NCBI RefSeq assembly: GCF_040412425.1
Contig: NC_089789.1
Coordinates: 40,972,106 to 41,036,105 of the forward strand
Direction of reading: 5' to 3'
Source: Macrobrachium rosenbergii
Taxonomy: Eukaryota; Arthropoda; Malacostraca; Decapoda; Palaemonidae
Length of the DNA stretch: 64,000 bases
In this document: one piece after another, positions 1 to 29,813 of the stretch
Layout: each line of letters opens with the position of its first letter
How positions within the stretch are numbered: position 1 is the first letter of the stretch
Made by a program: the position numbers and the translations under genes
The notes under the pieces: generated by a model
Database searches by the model: none
Seen by the model: the letters and a program-made list of their open reading frames with translations, nothing else
Told to the model about the DNA's origin: nothing

Positions 1-3000
1 AACACGTTATAATTATCTAAAAAATGTCATTAAAAGCGAAAGATACATGATACCAACGCCGCATACACACCCACAAAGACATCAGAAGTATCCAAAGGTC
101 TATACGGTATATATAACCACAAAAATACACATAAAAAATTGCCTCAAAAAAACCATTTTAACAAAGCAAGAATGATATAACACGATGTCTATGACACCGA
201 CGCAAATCTAGTTGACACATCTCTATTCCACTTACGTCTTGTTTACTTCTGGTCATCAACGGCAGTTCTCGTCCACTTGTCAGACAGAAATTGCCGTCTG
301 CGGGGAATACTCTCTGCCATGTTTGACGCTGGTCACCCCGGGGAATGGTGTCATATCCCGTGACAACTGCTGCAGAAGGCGAGTTTGAAGTTCGATCCAG
401 TGTGAACTAGAAACTAGGATGGAAACTAGAAACTAGGAGGCGGAGAAATAGGTATACCTAGTCTGTGCTGCTACTCGGGTGTTGGTCAGATGACCGTCAT
501 TGTCAGCTGACTGTGATTGGGCATATAGCCCCAGGCAAGAGGAACAGTTATGTATATCACATAACTCCGTATTATTGTTAATTGTGGGCGGGTAGTCGTA
601 TAAAGTATGCCTACCAGGCCGTATTGTCTTGAGGCTAAGAGTGGCTTAATTTTCTTGCCTCGTCCATTGCCTAATTTGCCGATTCTAATTTTTTTTCCTC
701 TAAATTTGACGTTTATTTTCTTAATTAATCCATCTAGGCCATAGGTTAATATTCATTGAACGTGGATTACCATAATCTTGACAACTGATCAGTCTTAGGC
801 CCAGGCCTAAGTGATATCCCACGAGAGGTTGGAACGTGGAAGGATAACCTAGCCTATAGGCTTAGATCCAGGGTTGAGCTCAAGTAAAGTTAGGTTGTCT
901 AACTTTTCAGTAAGCTGTGGCCCTGCTGCTCATACTAGGCTAGGCCTGTGTTCATTAGGCCTACTTCATTTTGTATGTATGTTAGGCTAGGTTGTAGGTT
1001 AGCTTACAAGTGACTCATGATCTTTCAATAAAACTGAAGGGTACTACCGCACCCCTCTGGTTCGGTAATTTCCAGTTTACGTGCAAAATTGGTGCCGTGT
1101 TTATAGGCTAGGCTACCAGGCCCTTGGGGATGAATGCTAAAACATTAGCCTAAGAAAAAGGTGGGAAATATATTTAGAAGATAAACCCTGTTCATATGGA
1201 ATAAGCCCACAGGGGGCCATTGACTTGAAATTCAAGCTTTCAAAGAATATGGTGCTCATTAGGAAGTATGAAAAGTTAAAGGGAAATACAGAAACAAGAG
1301 CTCTCACTTATTAAAAAGAAATATTAATAAACAAATAAGAATTTATTAAAATGCAAGGAGAATAGTATTAGGATAGTAATGTATTGCATCCTCGCTTGAA
1401 CTTTTGAAGTTCCAATTGCACAACGTCCTCAGGGAGACTGTTCCACTGTCCAATGGTGTGAGGAATAAAGGACAAACAAATTGCGGTAAATATTTCAGTT
1501 GATGAATGGCGGAAACCAAGCTATGGTAGCAGTCTTCAGTTTTACTGACTTCACATTAATAGTTTTTTGCTTACCTCAAATTTTATGCATCTTTTTAATA
1601 TAGGATTTCTGTTCTTATTTTTCTGTTCTTATAAGAGTGTCTTGCTAAATTTGTGTGTTTAGATCCTCATATTTTATCATTATTATTTCACATTTTCCAG
1701 TTATACATGGAGAATATAATTTCTTCAAGGCAGGTAGGATGTGGTACCCATAGGTTAGGCTATAAAAAGCCTGAGTAGGGGTATATCCTTATAAATCGCT
1801 CTGCCACAATTTTTGCAGCTAATTGGCGATGCAGGCGTGCAAAGCACCTTTGGCCAGGTAGGACACGGTGCCGTAGGCCAGGATTACCACCGTAGTTCAT
1901 TGCCAATTTTCTTGTTAATTAAACTTGATTTTTCCTTTCTCTCTATGGTATTGTTTTCCCATGTTGCACCTTATATTTTATGTAGGTTGCTTTGTGTTTT
2001 TAGCATATTTTACTCTTCCTTTTGATACACTTTTCCTTTCCTTTTGATACACTTTTCCTTTCTAAGAACCTCAGTTTCCCAGTGCAGTCCCCCATAATTT
2101 TTCAGATGTAGGGGTAGAGTTATGTTAAGGGGTAGGTGTTATATATCTGTAGAAATAGTAGTTTGTCAACTATTATTAGAAAAGAAAACTACAGAAATAA
2201 TTTCAGGAGGTTGTATATGCTTTACCACATTATATTATTATTTTTGTCTCCAATATTTTAATAAACATAGTCTGTACTGTATTTCCATATTTAGATTCCC
2301 ACAGATTGAATATTGAAAAAAGCTACTGATTTAGAGTTTAACCCGAATGTCACTTGTGTTTTTTATTCTTGTTTTTGTATATTGTAGTATTTAATGCTAG
2401 ACAGTATGCATGAGTTATCTTGGTCAAATTGCAGTCATTAAGGATATGATCTTTCTCATATTTTTGACATACATGTTACTTGTCTGGTTTATGTCTACGT
2501 ATATTTCTGGATGTTAGAATATAGTAGTTGGTTGTATGCTATGTTACAGACATTACAGCTTTTACTAATTAGATAATGTTATCTTGATCGCTGTTACTGT
2601 ATTTCTCCTTGGTGGTATTGAACGTGGATAATTGTAAATGTAAATAACAAAGTTCTGTAGGGCATGAGAAGCATAATCACTACTAGTATAAATGCTTTGA
2701 CCTCATCATGCAGTGGAATTTTGATCAGTGTCTGTCTTGAGTTATTATTTGAGTTATTTCATTCATGGATTTTGATTCGTCTTTGTAAAAGACAGAGTAA
2801 ATTTTTTTATTTAGCTCTGTACAGTAATGTTCTTAAGCAGTTTATGAACAGTATGATTATATTGGAAATATCTATACAACAGTAACACAATCATCAAAGA
2901 AACAATTTTTAAGCAAGTTAGGGAAAGTGGTTATCAGAATATAATCCGCTCAAAGTTTAGTTTTCAGTCAGAGAGTTTTGACTTGAGTTATATGGGCCCT

Positions 3001-3899
3001 GCTCTTCAGTTTTTAGGAAGAGGCAGCCTGCATATACAGAATTCTCTTATTCAGACATGTAATCCTTGTGTGTGTCTTTTATCTGATTTATATTTGATAT
3101 AGCAAAACCTTGCAGTAACAGACTCCCCATAATATTGCTATGGACAGCTTCCTCTACTGAGGTTTGAGATGTTAATGGCAAGTGTTGAGTGTTTAGAGAG
3201 CTGGGAATAAGTATTAAAGAAGAAATACAGAAGTTAGGAAATCTGGGAATGTTTGCTGATGGGCTTTGTCTTATATCTGAAATAGCTTATGTGATGGGTC
3301 TTTGTCCCCCAACTACTGTTATCTTTGATTACTGTACTGTTCATCTTGTATATCCCTTGTGATTCATATTTATAAGTATTGTCTGTAGATATCTGCACAG
3401 TATAGATAAGCCTCTGCCATTTATATCTTTAGTAATTGTTGTATTTGTGTATAATTTATCTCATTTCCCACTTTTGAAGATTTTACCCAGAGTAACTCCC
3501 AGATGTATCTTTGATTAAGGACATCCTAATTCCTTGAAAATTTGTTGTTAGGATATTATGCTGTTCTGTTAGGAAACTGATGTGTTGATAGGGCATCCGT
3601 GATCAAATTCTTATGTGGTGCATGTAGTATCCTTTTTTAGTATGAAATACTTTACTAAACTCATAGTATTATGTCTCTTTCTTTTATAAATAAGATTTAT
3701 GTCGCGTAAGTCTTAAAATAGTGGTTTGATGAGACTCCTTTGTAGGGAAGTTGGTTTTTGTGCTTATATGTTATGTCAGTGATTTATTTAGCAAGTAATG
3801 AGAGAATTGATATGTTTTGAATCTACAATTTTTGCCTTACCTGTAATTTACTTTACATATAAATTGATTGCATACTTATATCTTTTCTTTACTTTTCAG
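1..3899 (+). other. RSPRY1 upstream region / presumed 5' leader intron
   Basis: No coding exon recognised. Positions 230-640 are richer in CpG than the rest and include an 18-bp near-tandem of ACTAGAAACTAGGA type near 404-440, so the promoter or first noncoding exon may lie there. From about 700 to 1130 there are many TAGGCCTA/CTAGGCT-type words. The remainder is AT-rich with no recognised element. Confidence 0.3.
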
Positions 3900-4131
3900 A
3901 TTTATTTTATGGCATCCCAGTTATTTGACAGCTGTTGGATCACAATCTTAATGATGTGCATTGGAGGAACTGCGAAGGAAGGCCAATCTTGCTATCAGTT
4001 TTGCAGCCTTTAGACCCAAAATTATGTATAAGCAAGAATACAATTGGAAAATCCATGATTATAAACATTTGAGAACTTTATCTCATAGGAGTGTGCCATA
4101 CTGGAGATGTATTACATAAGTGATTAGTGTA

Positions 4132-20168
<16,037 letters not shown>

Positions 20169-23100
20169 CCCCCAGGTATGTATCATAATTGTCTTGACAG
20201 GAAGATATTTATTTTTTCATGTAAGGAAAACGGTAAGTATTCAGCTGCTTTAAATCTGACTTGAAAGTAGTTCATTTTTTGTGAGGCTGGAGTTGCTTGC
20301 TGAATTGGTAGAATGTGCTTTGGTCGAGTTAGTATTTCTGGTAAAATCTTGTTAATAATAATGAAAATAAAAATAGAAATAATAATGATAATAATAATAA
20401 TAATTTTCATGTCTCTGTTCTCCTCAGTTAGCATTATTTTTCTCACGGAGTAAAGTGTATGAATTTTATTTCGTTTTATTTGTTTTTGTTATTAATATAG
20501 TATGCAGCTATTCATATGAACCAAGCTTGAAATTTCATCAGCCTGCAAAGCAGGCTTCCACTGAAATGAATGCTGATTTGTGAAAAAAAAAAGAATGTAA
20601 AGGATATTAAAATACAGCTGAAAATAACATACAAACGTAAGCAAACTAATTTGTAGACAAGAACTGCTGAAAAATAGAAATTTCATATGAATAAACCAAA
20701 TACAGTAGGGTGCATTAATGTAACTTTTCAACTTCTCTTAAATGTACGACCATCGGCACCCATAATGCCCCCAGAGACTTACATAGTTCTTTAGTTGTGA
20801 AGTGAAGGGGGTGAAAGATCTTGGGCAAATTGTGACATCAGCACACCTTGATAGAATACTAATGTGGATACGCTGTGAACTGAACATGGCTTGAGCTAAG
20901 TTGACCCTTGGAGGAACTGAAGGCCACCATTTTCAAGTACATGACAGTAAAACTTAAAGAAGATTTAAAATGAAAAATATCCAAACAACAGTGTGAATCG
21001 TAAGCACCATGATTATGAGAAAGCAAACTATTGCTTTGGGTTACTTTGTCTTGAAGAGAAGATCCAGGAAGGCTGCAGACATAAAGGCAGAGCAAAGTGT
21101 CAGAAGCATTTCATGTCAGTGCCAGTATCTCTGAAGAATGGAGCTCTACAAACGATAATTGGTGTTCTGACTGCATTATCTGATATTCGCTATCATAAAA
21201 TACTATGTTACCAGCGTTCAGTGAATCTCGTAGTGGAAGTATGGCTTGGGGTAGGTAACTGTTCGAGTCTTGGTTTACTAGAGCTCAGCCTCATACAATT
21301 TCCTGATTTGCTGCTGAAGTCTTGTCAAGGCCAACAGTGACTGTATTTACCTTTTTCAAAGTATTTGATGATTAAGTATTATATTACAGCACTTTTGATT
21401 GTATTAAATCTTATGTATTTTTTGCTTTTTGTGGGAGAATGAAACTTATCATATTTTTAGCTTGTCTATATCTTTATTTTTAAAAGGATAGTTTTAGAAC
21501 CTTTACTTTTTGTATTGAAGAAAATACTTGTTATAGTTATAGTTTGATATGGGAAATGCTTGAGAGTAGCTTATTTCAGAATTTGAAATTGTAGTGAACA
21601 TAGAAATTTTAGTGTTTCCATGAATTCCTTGAAAAGGTGCCAGATAGCTTGTTTGCAGTTATATTTGGGAATACACTGATAATCTCAGAAGGAAATTACT
21701 TCAACAATATGTTACTGTATTGGTTGCCTTAATTTTTTTGGCTTAAGTTTAGAAATGGATGGCTTAAATTTAGAAATATCCATGCCTTATGCAAACCTCT
21801 TATTTTAATAATGCTGTATTGCCTAGAGCTCTTCAGTGTTAGCTAAGAATAGGTATTGGTAGACAAAATAAAACTTTGAGTTGTGTCTTTAAGTGTCACC
21901 TGCTAGAGTTCCCTTTCTTGCTGTGATGCAGTGATAGGTGCATTAGTTACTTAAGAGTTAGCTGAGATATTCATTACCCTGAATTCTCTGCAGACTTTTG
22001 TGAATAAGTTGGTTTAGTAGCTTGTATTCCTCCGCTCTAAAATTACAGTAGTGTTTTTGCTAATTTCTGTGTAATTTGAATTATAGCTTATAGAGGAAGA
22101 GGCAAGGCACACGTTATTCATTGCTTTCCCATTTCTAAAATGCCTTGGCTTACTTCACCCACTGTGCAAATGATATAACTCAAAGAATATTTTTGTTTAG
22201 GACATTTTACTTTTCTTGAACCAAACAACCATTTTGATTATGGAACAGATGGGATAGACTAGATATGTAGTTCAAGTTGGCAGCAATGCGAGTAGACAAG
22301 ATTATTCGGTGGAGTTGGAACAGCCATGAATTTTTTCATACTTGAGAAAACATCAGTCTTTCACTGAGCTAGGCTCAGTGAAATGATAACAATGTGGTGT
22401 AATGAGCAAGAAGTGCTCCTTCAAATAGGGATTCACTGTAGGGAAGAAGGCTCAAGACCTCTTGTTGTCTGCTGATTGATTATTCTCGGCTGACACTGCT
22501 CTGTTCTGGGCAAGATAGCACCTGTAACATACGAGGTTGCTGTGGGTGAAATTTAAAGATTATATAAGGTATTATAATTTGAAAATAAGCAACATTAAAG
22601 AGTGCTGTATAACACTTCATATGTATGTTTTCTATTGTTTTTCAGGCATATGCTGATGTATGTAACCAAACCATCAGCTGAGCTTAAGTGTACCCCAGGT
22701 TTATTGTGGAGATGTGACTGTGCTTGAATTATCATAAGAACAATCGTATATAATTTTACAGACACATGTTGTAACCTTATTTATTTACATGTTTTAATGT
22801 AAATTTAGGGCTACAATGCATAATTTGTTAAATGGTTTTAAAATGTTTAGAGGTGTATTTACTGGTAAAAGATTATTGTAGGACGTTACATAGAATTTAC
22901 ACAATGCATTAGTTCACTTTAGAGAAAAAGATTTATCGCCCAGATTCAAGAGGGTCATATTCTTATAAAAAAAATCAAGCAAGGTTGTTTTTTTCTCTAC
23001 TTGGTTCTATTTTATGTTATAAAAGTATAATACTGTACAGTTTATGGGCTGTTAGGTATTTATGTATCACTGCTAAAATCTTTGAATGTACATATCTGTG

Positions 23101-23460
23101 CTTCTGTGAATTACTTGACAAAAAGACATTTGAAAGTGACTGTTGAAGAGCAGGAAATGCATACACAGATAAACTACACGCAATATCTGAATGGGCGAAG
23201 AGCTGCAGACAGATGGAATGCCCCCGCTTCCATATTTAGTGTGACGAGGGAATAGTGAGGCAGCATAGAGTAGCAGACAGTTTGTCAAAAAGGCAAGTTT
23301 TTGGGGAATAATGAATTTTTATTGTTGCTCTTTTTATGACGTAGATGTTGGTATTGATGGTGATATTTTTGCCGAAAGACTTAAGATAAATTTTTAACCT
23401 TCAGCTAACTTTAGCACTAATATACTGTATTGTACATGTAATAAAGTTTTGCTATAATAT
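20169..23460 (+). other. RSPRY1: RSPRY1 3'UTR region, possibly with an intron
   Basis: After the stop, CCCCCAG/GTATGT (donor at 20176) and a T-rich acceptor ending TTTTTCAG at 22645 could remove about 2.47 kb of 3'UTR. An intron this close to the stop would not be expected to trigger decay. Otherwise the 3'UTR is unspliced. No coding exon was recognised here; short open frames look like chance. Confidence 0.45.
23440..23445 (+). promoter_or_regulatory. RSPRY1: Poly(A) signal AATAAA, candidate RSPRY1 3' end
   Basis: Canonical hexamer in a T-rich context downstream of the RSPRY1 stop, followed by T/G-rich sequence. A second one lies near 23750, just before a MITE copy. Confidence 0.45.
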
Positions 23461-23802
23461 GCATTGGAGGGGAGAAAGTATTTTAATGGGTTGTAGAATT
23501 TTTTACTTTATATTTTAATGTGCTCTTCAGCACTGTTGCTAAGAGATTCATAAATCCATTTTTATTGTCATGATACTATACCTAGTACCAGCTTAAATGT
23601 AGATAGATTTTTCATGTAGTTTTCATATTGCCTTTGACTGCACTCTTTGATGTTTCCAAAACTTGTGTATGTAACTACTCTTCTTGTGATGAATTTTAAT
23701 TCAGCTACAGTGTTCAAATAAAATAATGTGTTATGCAATTTTAGAAGACAATAAAGGGTGATTAATTTGAATGTGATTATTACTACACCCATTACATTTT
23801 TA

Positions 23803-24172
23803 GTTTTCTGTAAAAGAAAACTATTGTGCCGGCTTTGTCTGTCCGTCCGCACTTTTTCTGTCCGCCCTCAGATCTTAAAAACTACTGAGGCTAGAAGGCT
23901 GCAAATTGTTGTGTTGATAATCCATCCTACAATCATCAAACGTACCAAATTGCAACCCTTTAGCCTCAATAGTTTTTATTTTATTTAAGGTTAAAATTAG
24001 CCATGGATTGTGCATCTGGCAACGCTTTCCGGAGATGTGCGACACACCCTCACTCTACCACTCTACCGCATCTAGGGAGCAACTGAAGTGCTACCAGTTG
24101 TAGCTGATAGCTTTATACAGCATTATACGTTGTACAGAAAACTCAATTGTGCAGAAGAAACTTTGGCGCATT
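23803..24172. mobile_element. Foldback MITE, copy 2 (3' of RSPRY1)
   Basis: Homologous along its length to 15845-16246: same GTTTTCTGTA start, same internal arms AACTACTGAGGCTAGAAGG and CCCTTTAGCCTCAATAGTT, and same TACAGAAAAC...GAAGAAACTTTGGCGCAT end. The middle third differs. It lies just past the likely RSPRY1 poly(A) site. Confidence 0.8.
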
Positions 24173-26690
24173 TTTTTTTATACAATACTCTATTCCAGTT
24201 GAACTTCCCTGTTGTCCAATTATGTTTGATATGTGAGGGTCTGTGTCGCTATTTAAGGCAGCAGGGTCTTCTCAGCTGTTTTACACTAGGTAGTGACTAT
24301 AATGGTCTTGTTGTGTCTCAGCCTGTGTACCATGCTTTTTCAGGGTGTAGGCACTGAGAATCCTTGCTGGGAGGCACTATCTGGAATATTTCAATTGTCT
24401 ATGTCTATTTTTATGACTTGATAACAAACTGTTTATTTTACCCAAAACAAAATACCTGATAGGCACAAAAACACCAAAATATCAATTTCATACTTTTGAA
24501 AACTAGTGGAAGCAGGTCAGACATAGTGGTACAACAATTCCCTGTAATTTTTGGTTGTATTGGTAGTGTACTGTATATTTAAGAATGCCTTGCAATGGTC
24601 ATATGGGTGATCTGGGCATGTACAGTTAGTATTTCAGCTTGCAAACTGAAACAATTTGTGTGACTGGGAGTAAGATGTACGAAGGTAAGGCATTTTATGA
24701 TTAGTGGGTTTGTATGAATGAAAATCACATTTTATGTTGTTAAATGTCATATTTGCAGTATGTTTGTCTATTTTTCCTTTTTTGCAAATACTGTCTGTCT
24801 CTCTTTCTCTCACTGTAAGAGTGATAGTGGGTATGTATTTGTACGTATTTCTATTGCTGTGACCTGGTTAGCTTTCTTATGATAATCTTGACAGAAACAG
24901 ACAGACTATGGTTCACCAATGCATGTTACTGAGCTGAGCCTTGTGTAAGTTTATGGCTAACCCTGTTTTGAATGTGCAGTCGTGCTTTGCAGGGATACGC
25001 TGCTGCAATAAGAACACTGTGAGTGCACTGTTTTTTATTCATGAGGACTGGATTAAGTTTAAAGTAATGGCTAGCAAAACACAGACTTGATCTGGGAATA
25101 CACAATGCCCCAGCCTCCTTTTCCTCCTCTGAGTTAGAGATAATGCTCGTTGTCTCTTGTACAGAGTCATTCATTTATTTTACATGGAAAAAGAAGAGCT
25201 CCTTTAAGAAAGCCTACCTTTGTGGAACTGGTGTCGAGAGTAGTATGGTTTCTTTCACCCAGATACCTGGAGCATAAAAGTTTTCAGGGTAAGGCATTGA
25301 TGCTAGAAATGATTGAGTCTTACACTTGCCAGCAGTAATGAAAACTTTTGTTGTACACGCCTTGAACCAGCTGTTGTTAGCACTAAGATTGGGTAGGCAA
25401 TCTCTCATTGGATATTATGGCATAATTAAAACAAGGGTAGTACACGTGGACCACAAGAATAATTTTCAAATTTGTATTTTTCAAGTTTTTAATAACTATT
25501 TATTAAATTTTTCAAATTGTTGGCTAAATCTCTACTCTTGCTAGTTTCTTTATCCAACTTATGGGATTCTTTTTTATTGAAGCTTGCTGCTCGATTTCAT
25601 GGCATTTTGTCTGATTCTATATGCACTTGGCAAAGTGATCATAAGCAAAATCCTTGGGTAAGGAATACAAGATACTTGGACCCAGGATTATGTTGAAACC
25701 ACAGACGAGAAATTAGCCTGAAGGTGCCATTTTTCCTATTTTCCTTCCTCCCTTTCATATTATCTAGTGAATTAGCGTCTAATGTCTTTCATTTTACAAA
25801 ATGGGTTCATTAGTTTGGTTGAAAAGAATTGTTAAACATTAGTAATTTAATAACTATACTGTATAGATTTTGTCAAACAATACATTTTATGTCTCCCAGA
25901 GACTGACTATCACCATGTCAGTGAGAAAGATGCATTACAACATGGACAGTGGTAGAGGAAATACTGTACTGTAATTGTTTTGAGGGAGGAAATTCTCTAT
26001 ATTGGTTAATGCACCCTTCTTTTCAGTTCAACATCCATTACATGAAATGATGGAATGGCCAAAGTCATGGATTACAGGTAAAAAAGCAAAAGTCAATTTT
26101 TTTTGCATGTAGCATTCTGAATGTGTGTGTGTGGCTGCAGCACAGATGAAAAGACACGCATGATGTTAATATGTTTACAGGAAGATAAATGGAAAGGTTT
26201 GTACTTAGTGTAAGAAAAGTGATGGTGCTTGGCATGTATTCCCTGGAAGAACAAAAGTTATTGTATTGAAAAAATTAATCTTAAGCATCTGGAAATGAAT
26301 ATTAAAAGCTTTTGTAGGTGCTGGTAAATGTTGACTTTGTAATGATTTAAATGTAGAAGTAGATTACAGAGTTTAGTGCAAGAAATGCTGGAAATGTAGA
26401 GATTGGACAGATCTGTATTAAAAGGGATGTGTTGTAAAGATAATTCTTAAATGTAACATCAAGAAGTGCACTGATGAAAGGTATAGTGAGGTTGAGTGGG
26501 TATTGTTTATTAGGTGTGGCAGTTATTTAAAGGGTAAAACTTTCAGGATGTCCCTGTGAACATTAATGATGGCTTTTCATACTATATAAAAAAGTAATAA
26601 TAATGATAATGGCTGTTCTAAATTTAAGAAGAGGATTGCCTAAATGTGGAAAGATTTTACTTGAAGCTAAATTAAAAATATTTTTTAGGA
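24173..26690. other. Intergenic, no gene recognised
   Basis: AT-rich sequence between RSPRY1 and a degenerate retroelement-like stretch. Short open frames occur, but none has recognisable protein text or good splice context. I see no structured RNA or promoter that I can support. Confidence 0.3.
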
Positions 26691-28380
26691 GAGTAGAAGT
26701 CTTCTAAATGTGAACAAAAAATGTGAAGCACAGCGAATTTGGTGAACAGGAACTGATGAAGAATGAGTGGATGAGCAATTGTGTGCAGGCCAGTTTGAAA
26801 TGGTTTAAGATGGGGTTACATGGAGCGCATGGAATAGCCAGGAAGAAAGGAGCCTGATGCAGAAGCTCATGAGAGGAACTTCAAAAGTGTGTAGATGAGT
26901 GAAATGTGTTGGAAAGTGCAACCAAGAGCTTAAAAGGACATGGATATGGAGCAGTGAAAACAAAAGCTGTATTTGAATATGATGTAGATAAACTGGGGAT
27001 GATGTAATCAGAAGAAAGTGCAGTAGCTGTTGAATGCAGATGAAGAAGAAAGCAGAATCAACTAAAGCTAGTGTTGATGGGACTTGAGTCTAGCATATGC
27101 AGTTTGTAGAAGTAGCTGAATGGGGATAGTACTATGCATTGGTGGTAAGGAAGAAACTTGTGATGCAGTGAATGTCTCATTGAGGATGAGAAGCACTGTC
27201 CCTATTTACATAGGAAAGGTGGTTAGAGAACACTATGAAAATTATAGGTGCGTAAAAGGGTGTTTGTAGTGAAAGTGAGAAGATACGTCAAGGCTTGTTG
27301 AGGAAACAGTGTACAGTAAAGAGGGAGGCTGCTCTCATCAGCCTGCAAACTACTCAGGGGGGCCAGGTACCATCGGTATTAACAAGGCAGAAATTTGCTA
27401 GAAGTACCCAGGGACTACGTTACTGATGAACTGAGCAGTTATGACAACTGGATTAAGGAGGAGATTATACCAGAAGTGTGTAAATAAGAGTATCACAACA
27501 ATAATATACAAAGGAAAATTGGATCACCAGTGTGATAAGTGTAGAAGAGGAAGATTTCTGGAAAATGGTCTGAGAGAATGGAAGAAGGCTCTTGGGGAAA
27601 GGTCAGGGAAAATTAGCTGTGACCTTTGTCATTTTTGCTTCTGCCAGGGAAATCGACAACAGAGGCAAGCGCAGGACAAGAACAGTGAAATGACAAGTGC
27701 AGCCAGCACTATGGTACTTAACATAAAATCAGGATGAAGACCGGCAAGCAGACTGCATTAAGATAAATCTTGGATAAATTTTTATGTTCATCAAGGATTA
27801 GCACGAAGTCTGTGATTTTTTATCATAGTAATAGTGGAGACTACAAATGAGTGAAGAGCATTAGATCCTTGGTAGTTCATGTATGACAGTCACCTGTTGT
27901 TAACAGCAAAATCAGATGAAGATTTCTGACAATTTTTCAAAGGAAACGGTTGAGAAAGTGGCTGATTGGATGCCATTAGAAAGGAGCAAAATTGATTTTG
28001 AAGGCAAACTGGATTGTGAAAGTAGTATAGACAAGCCAATAAGAAAAAGAGTAGCAACTACCTGGATGAAGTGGAAAGAGATTTCTGATGCATGAATAGG
28101 GCCTTTACTTCTCTAAACAGTTCAGGTGTTAACCTGTAAGAGGAAAATGGAAGATGTTTGGATGCAGTGATCCTACAATGTTGAAATTCATGGCAAAGTG
28201 CAATTGGCTGATCATGTAAACGAGAAAATTTTATGGAGAGATGTGGTTTTGAAGGAGTGAGATCTAAAAGGTTGAGATGGCTTGGGAAGTCATGTGAAGG
28301 GCAGAGAAGAATGAGTCTTCGATTCAGTGACTGAAATACTGTATACATATTAAAAAAAATTGGAATCACCCTGTACATGA
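26690..28380 (+). mobile_element. Degenerate non-LTR retrotransposon-like stretch
   Basis: A purine-rich strand, unlike the T-rich flanks, with a text style typical of decayed reverse-transcriptase open frames. Near 28268 one frame reads KRLRWLGKS, resembling the RLRWFGH signature near the end of some LINE reverse transcriptases. One 98-codon open frame (27441-27737) has C-x2-C pairs (CDKC, CDLCHFC) but no family I recognise. Many stops; not functional. Confidence 0.35.
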
Positions 28381-29540
28381 GAGCAACATTCTGGACAGGG
28401 GGGTTAAGGTTTGTAGTAATTTAAGAAGATGAAATAAAGGAGAAAATGTATCGCCAAAATAATATTAGCAAATTTATTAGTATGAGTTTGATCACTAAAA
28501 GAGAAATTTTCAAGAAATTTAATAACCAAATTATTGAGAAGAGAAGTTTGAGTTTTTAAACAGACAAATTAAAAGAAAGGGGAAGCAGGAGGAGCAAATT
28601 ACAAGTAAAAATTCTGAATTAACAAGATGGCATATTGCTAGAATTATCGTATACTTTGCAATCAAATTTGGGCTTCTATATTGCCAGAGAAAGAGAGCAT
28701 CCATATTATACTGTATGCAGATATCATCTGTATGTCGGATGAGCTCCTATAGGGAAGTCTGAAATGCAACAATAAGATATACTATATTTGGAATCTAAAT
28801 AAGGTGAGTATTGTAACCGATGAAGTTTCCAACCCAATTTGGTTTCACTGTTGCCCAGAATGCAAAAATGTATAATGATAATGAACGCTATAATGCAAGG
28901 TGCAAATTATTTTACGATTCAGGTGCTTGGCAAATTACAAGACTAATGCGATTGCAAAATTTCTTAGTTACCGCGCTTAATAAAAATGACGTAAAACTAC
29001 TTCAAACGCTATTCGTCCTGCTTTAAATGCTTCATAGCATTGTACCAAATGTTCTTAGGTTAAAGATTCATTCTTTTGCATTTTCCTAGCATACGCACTT
29101 TTCCAGAAGAAAGTCGTCCCATGGACTCTCCTTAGGTACGAACTTTGTCAGCATAGTCCTACTTGAGTTACCCATGAAATGTAAACAAAAACCCATGTAT
29201 GGACATCAACATTACCATTGAACACGCAAGGGGTACGTAATAACGGGGCCGATGAGACGAGCCTGGTCTCTACGGCAGGTAAGATGTGCTCCAAAAAAAC
29301 CAGTTGGCCTAAATTCCTCAACAGGTGAAGAGAGGAAGAAGAAAGTTGTGTTTCTTCGTCATTTGGTGTTAGCCGCCGTGACGAAGGAACGGTAAAATGT
29401 ATCTTTCCATCGAGTGATCGGGGATGATTTAATGACGTGGTGGTTAAATCAACTACGGACGTTGCGGTTTGTTCATAAATGTTTATGTAAGAATGAACGA
29501 CACGGTGTTTGTGCTTCGGACTAAAATCGTAAAGTAGTCC
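28381..29540. other. Upstream region of the secreted-glycoprotein gene
   Basis: No coding exon recognised on the plus strand. From about 28950 CpG becomes more frequent, compatible with a promoter/5' leader. A donor-like CGGCAG/GTAAGA lies at 29279. The 131-codon minus frame (29148-29543) starts with TTG and is probably chance. Confidence 0.3.
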
Positions 29541-29544
29541 CAAA

Positions 29545-29612
29545 ATGTATGGATTTATCGCCCTTGAAGTTTTTCGGCATCAAGACGGACGCCAAGGTTC
29601 TTCGATCAAATC
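29545..29612 (+). CDS. Possible alternative 5' coding exon of the secreted orphan
   Basis: Open from ATG 29545 (CAAAATGT context) to a perfect donor GTGAGT at 29613. The two leftover bases join 30576 in frame (Ser codon, then Lys, then Met30580). Translation from here would bury the signal sequence behind 24 mostly polar residues, so it may simply be 5'UTR with an in-frame ATG. Confidence 0.4.
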
Positions 29613-29731
29613 GTGAGTAAAGCGATTATTTTTTTATAGATAGATACTTTTTGGAGTTTTTATATATTATGTGTATGCGAACAAGCACGCATGTACAAAC
29701 AAACAAATATCACGTGTAAGAGTTATTATTA

Positions 29732-29813
<82 letters not shown>

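Noticed and set aside
380..400. tRNA B-box-like GTTCGATCC
   Set aside because: No A box at the right distance and no cloverleaf pairing, so not a tRNA gene.
20993..21340. 115-codon plus-strand frame downstream of the RSPRY1 stop
   Set aside because: Lies in the 3'UTR/intron region, does not start with ATG, and shows no recognisable protein text.
27441..27737. 98-codon plus-strand frame with C-x2-C pairs
   Set aside because: Sits within a decayed retroelement-like stretch with no conserved fold I recognise; a zinc-finger reading of CDKC and CDLCHFC is not convincing.
29148..29543. 131-codon open frame on the minus strand
   Set aside because: Starts with TTG, lies antisense to the likely promoter/leader of the secreted-orphan gene, and has no domain, signal peptide or splice support.
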